A stretch of DNA of 55,518 nucleotides from Scytalidium lignicola (lineage: Eukaryota; Ascomycota; Leotiomycetes): positions 1-55,518 of the forward strand of contig NCSJ02000286.1 in NCBI GenBank assembly GCA_002812745.2. The letters run 5' to 3'. The notes below the pieces were generated by a model, which did no database searches, had not been told where the DNA came from, and saw nothing but the letters and a program-made list of their open reading frames with translations. This document shows positions 45,885-54,370 of this stretch, one piece after another (the first letter of the stretch is position 1; each line of letters opens with the position of its first letter). The translations under genes and the position numbers were made by a program.

Positions 45885-47049
45885 TTAGAGCTTGTGAGCG
45901 CAGTTCAGCCCACACTTGGAGACAATTTCACGCCACGATGTCATGCCTCTGCTGGCCCATTCATCCGGTACCCTAAATTGATATGAAGTTAGCAAAGAAA
46001 CAGAAACGGACTGTTGGCAATCTAGTAGATACTAACGAATAGCGCTTATCCCATAAATCCGTATTGAAGACTTCCATAGAAACCCATCCTGTGTATCCCA
46101 TCTCAAAAATAGTCTTCGCAACCTCGAGCGCAGGGAGAGTGCCTCCATATCGAGGTGGTTCGCAGGGAAACATCCTGCAGTTTCGGGATTGGGTCATAAA
46201 TGGTGGCTGGTTAATATCTTGAATAGGGTAGCCTTTCTGCTCAGGATCAGCAACACTGGCGTCGCTCAGTTGCAGATATCCAATATCGCTGGCCTTGACT
46301 GTGCGTTTCATCTCGTCCATGCTCTTTCTCAACCTATGAAGTCCATCGGTCCGAACTGGACTAATCGCATTGAACGGATCCCCAGCCTCCTTCGCCGCAA
46401 TGTGAAAGGTGTCCAGGCAGTACCGAACATTTGGGAGACCAGTCAGGGTAATAATATCTCGAGTCTGTTGCCAGGTATCGATGTGTATTCCCCATGCTGT
46501 GGCTTCATATGCTACCACCAAGCCATATTTCTGGGCGAGGCGTCCGAGACGTCTTAAATTATCTGCGATTTTATTGTAATCCGAGGTGATTTTGGCTTCC
46601 GGCATAGGATAGATGCACGATGGAATCTGGTATCGTGCTGTTAGAATCTAAGTTGATTGGATGCTTCATATATATGCTTCTCGGTATACCTGAAAAATTG
46701 AAACTCGCATGAGCATACATAGCTGCATCCATAGCTCTGCCTCTTCAAGTCGCGCCTCAATTTCTAACGGATCAATGAGTCCATCATACGCCCCAAAGGG
46801 ATTCAAGGCAATAATCTCCAGTGAAAGAGTTGTTGCATTAAGAAAAACATCCGTAGCCGCAGCACGCAGTCTATTTGCCCGACTTGTTTCTCGAACAAAA
46901 GATGCGGCGTGTGCTTCGAGACACTCAATCGCAACCTCTACACCATCAAAGCCATGAGCTTTTGCAGCTTGAAGCTTGCGAATTATATTATGTCCAGCTG
47001 CCGACTTCCCAAGAGAATTTGTCGCAATTGCGATTTTACAGCGAGCCAT
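45885..47049 (-). CDS. 3-dehydroshikimate dehydratase-like TIM-barrel enzyme 2
   Basis: Three exons (47049-46690, 46626-46037, 45972-45885) give 345 residues, frame kept. Start MARCKIAIATNSLGKSAAGH. Blocks KAHGFDGVEVAIECLEAHA, LVVAYEATAWGIHIDTWQQ, NVRYCLDTFHIAAKEAGDP, DIGYLQLSDASV and YTGWVSMEVFNTDLWDKRY match the fungal dehydroshikimate dehydratase (QA-4/QutC) layout, with the metal-ligand Glu/Asp/His/Glu positions. This one is closer in appearance to classical fungal dehydratases than enzyme 1 at 29458-30624. It would convert 3-dehydroshikimate to protocatechuate. It shares a 276-bp promoter with the divergent SDR gene. The N at 47052 lies just outside the start. Confidence 0.87.
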
Positions 47050-47325
47050 AGNTTTTTTTTCCATACAGTGTTTCTTGTCTCTGAAGAATGGTACCACAAT
47101 AGGCCAGTTTTGATCGTGTTATGGAGTTGTATTCGGCCTTCAAATAAAAGAGCCGGGCATGCAACTGGAAGTGGAATTGCATTCAGCAATATCGTGCCGG
47201 GCGAATTCATAACCGGGTTAGCCAGCTTCAAAGAAGCTATCTTCCCCGCATCCAAGGTAAAATGCTCCAGTCCAGAATTTCCCTTCAGCTCTTGTAATAT
47301 TTAGAGCGGAACGCAGCTTTTCACA
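47050..47325. promoter_or_regulatory. Divergent promoter, dehydratase 2 / SDR
   Basis: Contains three GC-rich blocks in AT-rich sequence: GAGCCGGGCATGC (about 47150), GTGCCGGGCGAATTC (about 47191) and AACCGGGTTAGCC (about 47210). The repeated GCCGGGC suggests a regulator site different from the ATTCCGA core of the left half, perhaps for TF2. Confidence 0.4.
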
Positions 47326-48510
47326 ATGCCACTTCGAGCGAAGGTCAATTTTCCAGCGAGCATGTCTTCTCAGCCCCCGGGAGTTGTTATTATTACTGGT
47401 TTGTCATTCTCTCATTAAGTGAAACTTCTGTGGCTTGGAAGGAGTTTGAATTTTAAGATTAATTTTAGCTCATAGGTGGAGCGGATGGCTTTGGAGCTGC
47501 CATTGCCGACCGATTTAGCAAGGAGGGATACAAAGTTATTATAATTGACATTAATCGAGCAAAGGGGGAGGAAAAGGCCAAAACCGATCCAAATATTTAC
47601 TTCATGTCTGGTGATGTGACGCAACGTGAAACATGGGAGAAAGCTCTGTCCGTTGCGCAGACGGAATATGGAAGAATTGATGTCGTAGTCAATAATGCAG
47701 GTAATTAATCTATCGTGCCCTCTCCTCACTATGAATTGTCACTAACATTGCAAAACACTAGGCATTACCTATGACCCTTCTGTAATCTCAACTCAATTCT
47801 CGTGAACATACTGGGGCGCTAACACATATCCTAGCCGGTTCACACGAAGACTATTGATTTGTATGAAAAGGTTTTTAATTTGAATGTCAAGGTAAAAATG
47901 TCTTTACCAGTGCTTGTGCTGGCGCTTACGTCACACAAGCCCATATTTTTGAGTGCTCAAGTAATTGCTCCTGTAATGCTTGAACAAGGTAATGGGGCTT
48001 TCGTTAACATCACAAGGTATGCGTACCGAATTTTTCGAAGGATGTGATGAACTTACTAGAAATTTCTTTCAGCACCGGCTGTACTCGTCCTAGACCTGGA
48101 TTTGCTTTCTATAATGCGTCGAAAGGCGCCGTGAATGTGAGAATCATGTCTCCGAATTTGTGATCTAGACTGAAAAGACAATAGATAGCCTCAAAGACAA
48201 TGGCATTGGAATATGCACCAAAGATTCGATTTAATTGTATTTCTCCTGCTGTTGGAAATACATCTATGTCTGCACCACTGCTAAACTTCTCAGTTTATGA
48301 ACGCATCTAACAATTATCCATAGGCTCAAAAATAGTATTGGAGATGACTCACAATCTTCAGAGCGACTACGTAAACTAGAGGAAACTTTACCTATGAGGA
48401 GAATCACACAGCCCTCAGATATTGCTAACGCTGCATGGTACCTTGCTTCTGATCAAAGCTCATTTGTAACTGGAACTACGCTGGAGGTAGATGGTGGACG
48501 GGGGGTATAG
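47326..48510 (+). CDS. Short-chain dehydrogenase/reductase (SDR)
   Basis: ATG 47326 opens [19 protein letters not shown]. The first intron (47399-47475) splits the cofactor motif, which reads [19 protein letters not shown]. Then come NNAG (exon end 47700), VFVNIT-like FVNITSTG, the catalytic YNASKGA and [19 protein letters not shown]. The last exon ends [15 protein letters not shown], all in canonical classical-SDR order. About seven introns are present. Ser, Tyr and Lys of the active site are all there. It should oxidise or reduce an alcohol/ketone with NAD(P). At the right edge of the cluster and divergent from dehydratase 2, it may act on a ring hydroxyl (inference). Confidence 0.87.
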
Positions 48511-49429
48511 ATTAAAGTCAATAGAATCATTGTAAGGTAAATTTTGGATATTTTAAATTGTCTTATAGAAATAGAGTCAATTATGAAACAAACTCATCTA
48601 ATAAAGCCTCCACTAAGACTGCTTGTTACCGATGAATGACATGGCTAGGAAGCAATGCTTCATGTAAAATTAAACATGCTCTTAGTAATATGCTCCAGAA
48701 CGGAGTAGAATTGCTTTGTGTTGGACAGGTTACATAGGCCGATCATAATAAGTTCCCATAGAATATATATAAATTGACTACTAAATTAACTACTGTACAG
48801 TTAGGTAAGTATGGCCTATATATACTACTACAGGCTAGTGGGAGCCGGTCTCGGATCCCACTCTAGAGCCCTGTATAGCTGAATATTAGCTATATGGCCT
48901 GTACAGTTGAATCTCCCATTCCCTGTACAGCTGAACCATCATATTCAACACTTTGTATATGTGATTAGTAAAAAGAAATTAACGACCATCAAATTGCTGA
49001 AGGTATTTAAGAAATCCTTTATAGCCTTGTTGCCATCTGTTAGCAAGAATTATAAATTATTAACAACTTTCTGTTAACTTATCAAAGTTTACTGACTTGC
49101 TATTACTGGTATTTCTATTTCAAATTATTTTTAATATAGATGTACAAGTCTTGACCGCTCCGACAGATCTATCCACCCGATTTGTTTTTATCATATTTGG
49201 AGTTAACCTTTTGTTCTTCATTTATTCTGTGTGAGAGAGCAACATAATTTATTGTCCACATGTAAACTATCCTAATAGAGTAATAATCTCTTTTTAGCAT
49301 CATTGAAGACCTCGATCTCGATCGTGGGACTGGGAAATTGATCTGCCATTGTCAGAGCTGTTTCTCCAAGTGGTTAGTTGAAGTGCGATTGGACGTACTG
49401 TTGATGAGAAAGACATACTTCTAGATGTC
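48511..49429. other. Intergenic region right of the cluster
   Basis: AT-rich. Contains a cluster of CTGTACAG-type sites (48792-48936, listed separately) but no supported gene. Confidence 0.4.
48792..48936. repeat. Four CTGTAYAGYT repeats
   Basis: ACTGTACAGTTA (48792-48803), CTGTATAGCTGAAT (48871), CTGTACAGTTGAAT (48899) and CTGTACAGCTGAAC (48923). The TGTACA core is palindromic. The role is unknown: regulatory array or relic of a tandem repeat. Confidence 0.55.
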
Positions 49430-49790
49430 AGTTGGAGCTATGGTAGCACTGGTGATATTCTATGAGGGGTGCCTGGCGGCCCTGATGGCAGGCCCACGGG
49501 ACATATAGCCCTCCGGAGGCATTAACAACTTCAGGTCCCTTTCAGGAGTTGCCACTACAGCAGGATCAAGAGGTAGCATGGCGTCTGTCGTCGGCGTCTG
49601 AAGAGAAGGCCATTGAAAATAAAGGAGAAATAAAATTCCCAGAAAGATTGCCAACGTGATGAGTAGAGCCACCACTGTCTGGGAGGCACGGTTCCAGCCT
49701 TTGCGGGGAGAGTGACAGAGAGAAGCACTCTCTTCCCTCCAACGTGCTAGGAAGGAGGGTTAGGCGGTCACGTTCGGCAGAAATAGCAAC
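49430..49790 (-). pseudogene. C-terminal fragment of a single-span membrane protein
   Basis: A minus-strand frame runs from about 49790 (VAISAERDRLTLLPSTLEG) through one hydrophobic helix (VVALLITLAIFLGILFLLYF) to PLDPAVVATPERDLKLLMPP and a stop at 49460. Composition is coding-like. No credible start codon or exon precedes it, because the dispersed repeat begins 19 bases upstream at 49809. Probably a gene truncated by that repeat, or a terminal exon whose upstream part lies elsewhere. Family unrecognised. Confidence 0.45.
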
Positions 49791-49808
49791 GGGGAGGCAA
49801 GAAGCTGG

Positions 49809-50270
49809 CTGGCCATTAGCAACTGCTCCTTTGGTTCAAAAATTATGAATGGTTGAATAGCTTTACTATTCGACGAAACTTGCCCAAAAAGACAAATCAT
49901 TTAACCATCATATCGCAAATAGCTATTCTACTATATATAGCACATAACAAAGTGCTAACTTATACAGAGAACGAGGCAAAATGTTATGATTTCGTGCTAA
50001 ACAATTTAGGGCTATAAATCCTTGATCAAGCATGGAATTAAAGTCAAAGATGGTAGAGTGTGGTATTGGCAGTTGTGAAGGGAATTGTCGAGACCTTGCC
50101 TGAAAGTGGTGCTGGTATTAAAGAGGGGAACTTGGACATGGTGGAACGACCATGTGAAAAATACAGACTTTGCATTATATCGAGTTTATGTGGAAGGAAG
50201 GTTTGATAAGGAATAGTCCCAAATTTTGCGGAATGGTCATGTGGAAAAATTATGAAAGTGTTGCAGTAGA
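49809..50270 (+). repeat. Dispersed repeat, copy 2
   Basis: Same orientation and block order as 10309-10800, about 39.5 kb away. This copy reads more openly: after a frame change GTWTWWNDHVKNTDFALYRV and YVEGRFDKE can be seen. It lacks a start codon and ends by divergence at about 50270. Both copies sit beside truncated coding fragments. Confidence 0.7.
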
Positions 50271-50555
50271 AGGGAGCAAAGCCACGATCACTTCATCGCC
50301 GACTCTCATGGTCAGTATTTTTGGGACNAAAAATTCAAAAGCGTCACCCAGACTCTCTTGTAGTTTAAGTGAAAAGACGCCCCGGTGTAAAATGAGTTGT
50401 TATTACCTAGATAAATTTATTCCTAGCGAAAGAGAGTTGTAACCTAGCGTAGATCAATTTACTTTTGCACCGAATTGCAAGAAAAATGCTTCCCTTTATC
50501 ATGACTCCATTTTGGGAAGACCTTTACCATATAATCATCAATCTGAATGCTCTTC

Positions 50556-51691
50556 TCAGACGTCAATGCTTTCCTTCCCTCCGATCGTCCCTTCTTCGGC
50601 AAAAGACAGAAATTGTTGTCCTCCTTCTCTGCTTTCCCGACAATCGGGTGGGTATTGTATCTGCCGATCTATTTCCCCACCCGATTTTGGAGCAGTGATG
50701 ATGTCCACGGTTAAAGCACCGATTATACTCATGCTCAGTATGCATGGGAATACCTCGAGAAACACAGTATTGAGATCCTTTGTGAGATGTGCTCCCATAA
50801 GAAGAGTGGGTAAAGCTACGAGGAGCACGCTTGGAAGACGTGTCGTTCGCCATTCTCCTTCTGCGAACAATCTGACAATAGAAAAGCAGTATATTGGCAC
50901 AAGGAGGGTGAGTGTGTAGAGGAGGAGGTATTCGCAGGAGAGAGTAGCTATTTGGAAATTTGAGGGTATTTGGATTTGAAGACCTTTCTGCAACAAGAAC
51001 ATCTGTTAGCATATGTTTTGCTCACTTGTAGCTGGGAAGATTACAAGGGATTCTCGCAGCCGATCGCCGACACGAGGATCTTGAAGAAGTCGATGTAGCA
51101 AAGCAATGCTAAGGCCAGCGGATCCTGCGACGATAGATAGAAGTGTCTCCTGGCTGTTGGATTCGCGAACGTGGGATATTTGGTCTGCTGAGGTTGAATG
51201 CATGTCAGTCAAAGCTCGTACTTCATTTGGAACCATCTTCACTCACCAGGTTCGTTGTGCGTTTGGATCTCCCCTTTTTCTAGGCACATGTCAAGACTGA
51301 TCGCGACCCAAGTTGCTTGGCTTGGTAGGAAGAAGGTGGGACAGTGAGCTCAGTGTCGATAAATTTCTTGAGATGGAGGTTATGAATCAAAACCAGACAG
51401 TGCGGCTGAATTGTGCGTTACACAAGCCGCACTTGACGACGTTGAGTTTTTGCAGAACTGACATTCTTCCTGCTCTGCAGCATCAACGAGCCCTTCTATA
51501 ATCAGAAAATTGAGAATGAACGGAGGAACCACGACAAGTCCGCCGATACACAGCGAAGCACCAAGAAGCAATACCCTCTCACAAGACGGTGACAGCTCAG
51601 CACAGCGCCGACCCAGCCCCCAAGATCGCAACTCTGGAGCCGCTGACACCAAAGCAAGTCCGTACATACACCGCACAGTGGACAAGTGCAT
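50556..51691 (-). CDS. Multi-pass membrane protein, family unrecognised
   Basis: ATG 51691 (MHLSTVRCMYGLALVSAAP) leads into a first helix (LLLGASLCIGGLVVVPPFI). Introns at 51188-51246 and 50988-51044 are clear (the latter with a TGCTAAC branch point) and join WVAISLDMCLEKGE, EPADQISHVRESNSQ, LLSIVAGSAGLSIALLHRLL, then KGLQIQIPSNF, CEYLLLYTLTLLVPIYCF, SVLLVALPTLLMGAHL and CILSMSIIGALTVDII. This makes five to six helices. A further intron near 51290-51440 is less certain. The tail is polar, ending at a stop at 50556. It shares a 123-bp promoter with the gene at 51815. No function can be assigned. Confidence 0.6.
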
Positions 51692-51814
51692 TTCTTGTTC
51701 TCTTATTTGCCTCGCAGGACTTGTTGATAGCGAAATGGATCTCCCTAGGGTAAGTCATTATGCAGCTTTCTTGTTATTTAGCACAGTGATTAAAGTGATT
51801 CTTGAAATACATAG

Positions 51815-53145
51815 ATGGACCCTAGTCTGGATATCGACCATGATTCTCATTGGTCTGGAGGACCCGGACTTAACAAGACAGTACGTTATTAGAAACAGAA
51901 TGGCGAAGAGTTTCATACTAAATAGAACAAAACAGGCAGTTGATGTCGAACATTCTGGTAGACCTGATCCTCTATATGGCTTTCCTGTGCCTGGCACAAC
52001 CGGAGATCACAAAGTCATTTCTGATCATCCCACTAATTGTGAATATGGGGATGATTTGCACGTCCCCATCAGCCTTGAAAGGAGAAACGGAGTCAAGACC
52101 CTCACAACCCCCACGATAGGCACCGACTTGAAGTTGAGAAAGCATACCACCAGAGGCCGACCACCGAGGAGAAAACGCCCCAAATACAGTGATGCACATT
52201 CTTTTACTAGAGAGATTGATATGTCTGATATTGAGGGTTCATTCGCGATTTCTTCTCCATATAGTGAGCGACTTATAAAGGACAAGAACCAGATGGTTGG
52301 TAAGTTACCCTTAGAAGTGACTGCTCTCCAAAGCAAAAGCTAATTGAGGCTGTATAGCGCTTCGCAAACTGCAGGAGCGTAGTAAACTCGAGAAGTATTG
52401 TAGAGGTAAGGAGACCTGGGGCGAGTATAAACGGGGAGTCAAGAAAAGGGTGGAGGTCAGAAAACTCATTCAAGAACTGCTTGAGATACTTGAAAGGCTT
52501 GTGCAATGCTGGTGGTTGTTTCACCGTGTCATAGTGTTTGTTGAGAATGTTTCCCCGGTATTCTACCGTGACACTATAATGTTAAGCAGAAACGACAAAT
52601 CATTTCCGTCCAATAAAGAAAACACCGGAACTCGGAAATTAATTCAAAGGCCATTGGAAAGCAACCTCGTCGTTGAAGAAGACCGTTTGCAAGTAGACCA
52701 TTTGAAAGCGGGCTATTTGAAATCAGACCGTTTGAAAGCAGGCCGTTTGAAAGAAGACCATCACCTGAACTCCATCTACGGACAAAATCCCCAGGAATGC
52801 TCATCATTCCAACCAAATTGGGAGACAACCCTTAAGAAGAAATATGTATACATTTGGAGTTGCTGCGCTTGTGGCTATTCGGCCGTAAACATAAATACGT
52901 GTCCAGACACAGCCTACATAGTAGGAAAAAGTGGACTGTCGAAAACTGTTGGTTGGGTATTGAGATCTTTTGCTAGGTTTTGGGAGAATAGTCTAATCGA
53001 CGGGATGGCTAGGATGAGATGTGTTTGCCAGCATGCGGAATACTACGATGTGCACGGTACCAAACAACAAAGGTCAATCTGGGTTATGGGGTTCATAGAG
53101 AAGTTACTCAGACCAAGGTCAATCAAACGTGTGCTTCAAATATAG
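51815..53145 (+). CDS. Unrecognised protein with AT-hook-like motif, coiled coil and Cys-rich tail
   Basis: Three exons (51815-51880, 51936-52299, 52358-53145) join to 405 residues, sum divisible by three. Start MDPSLDIDHDSHWSGGPG. Residues about 110-125 read TTRGRPPRRKRPKYS, close to an AT-hook (R-G-R-P). Residues about 145-195 are a charged coiled coil (ALRKLQERSKLEKYCRGKE, KRVEVRKLIQELLEILERL). A short tandem repeat (LKAGYLKSDRLKAGRLKED) follows at about 250-280. The C-terminal part has WSCCACGYSAVNINTCPD and MRCVCQHAEYY, resembling fungal zinc-binding tails of the C-x2-C type. A nuclear DNA-binding role is possible but not shown. No enzyme motif seen. Confidence 0.7.
52684..52760 (+). repeat. 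15-bp coding minisatellite, five units
   Basis: Five imperfect in-frame units of GACCRTTTGAAAGCA type inside the gene at 51815-53145, encoding a five-residue L-K-x-[DG]-[RHY] period. Unit number could vary between isolates. Confidence 0.8.
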
Positions 53146-53801
53146 TTCATGAGAGTGTAAAGAACTATTGTGCAGTATCTTTATCCAAAATCAGGAGCAT
53201 TCGCAATTGGTGGCTACCGCAAGAGGAGATTTCAATGGGCGTTTAGGAATTAGTTGGCCGGAATAAGATAAGACGTCAGATATGATTTACTAGAAGTAAG
53301 AAATTAAGAACAAGTTGGTTAGGAAGCAAAAGGTATTGGCCATGTGTTAGTAGAACTTCAAAGTCTAGAGTGCCTTAAATAATGCACAAGACTTTATACG
53401 TTATTTTTTAAGATTTATCAATATTTTTAATAACAGGCAAGGAATTTTTTCGGGAAAATAGTAAGAAAATAAGGTAGATATGGATGAGAGCGGCTTGATA
53501 GAAGAGAAAGAGTGTAAACAAAACACTAGGAGAAGTTTAGTTGGTTCGAGAGAAGATTCAGATAATTTTAGAGATTTCAACAAAGTTAATGGATAAGGCG
53601 TGTTAGTAAGACTAAAGCAATTTCTTGAGACTTCTTTATGCATTCAATAAAGAGAGTATTTCAACAAAGAGAGTATTCATTTTGCTTGAAGCACCATGCG
53701 CTAGAACAGATTGCAAAGATCTTATGTTACTCCTAATATAATTATGACAACAATGAAGACCTGTCAAAAATTTCTTAACCGATAAATACGGTAACTCCAT
53801 A
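53146..53801. other. AT-rich spacer before transposon copy 2
   Basis: No supported gene. Ends with TA at 53800-53801, the target site of the transposon copy. Confidence 0.45.
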
Positions 53802-53910
53802 CTGTCATATCCTAAAGTGGCCTGTTTTTCGCGAATTCGAGCCCTGTGCACGCCTTTTTGCAGCGTGTACCATGGTAAATTAATGTAGAGGACTAAATCA
53901 ACGAATTGAC
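53802..53910 (+). repeat. Left TIR of transposon copy 2
   Basis: Direct match to 3070-3178 and inverse match to 5899-6007. Confidence 0.9.
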
Positions 53911-53974
53911 TACCATACGACATGTTTCTACACTTGTTTTTCGTGCTATTTGCATATGAAGTGCTTGAATCGAT

Positions 53975-54370
53975 ATGCCACCTAAAAAAGCTCGCTGTTC
54001 AGCATTTAAACCACGTGCCAAACGATGTATGAAGAAGGTTTTAAAGCCTCCAGAGCTTCTAGAGCCTCCTACACCTCGAACACGTCTGATTCTAAGGGTT
54101 ATTCCTGCTCCATCACCTTGTATAACTGTCAGACCTTCAGCAATTGGTTTTAACTCTTCAGTAATTAGTTTTAACTTTTTTATAATTGTTAAACTATTAA
54201 AAAATATCTTTCTTTCTTTGCTTAATTCAATTAATATATTACTAAAACAACCTTATAATCTTAAATTTAGAATAAAGGTATTTTTCAAGGGTTTGATAGT
54301 TTTATTTAAAAGGTTTCTTGAAGATATAAATGTAAATAATCACCTGAATTTCATTGATATTATAAAGTAA
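53975..54370 (+). pseudogene. ORF1 of transposon copy 2 (131 codons, degraded after the first part)
   Basis: Opens MPPKKARCSAFKPRAKRCM and is proline- and arginine-rich for about 65 residues (LLEPPTPRTRLILRV). It then becomes Phe/Ile/Asn/Lys-rich, as RIP makes codons AT-rich, and stops at 54368. Downstream the same strand still shows frame fragments. Product unrecognised. It faces the DDE transposase of the same element. Confidence 0.6.

Noticed and set aside
51517..51750. Plus-strand frame reading LTPKQVRTYTAQWTSAF and a hydrophobic helix, ending at a GTAAGT
   Set aside because: It has no start codon, lies antisense to the first exon of the membrane-protein gene, and the next plus-strand exon starts with its own ATG at 51815 in a clean model.
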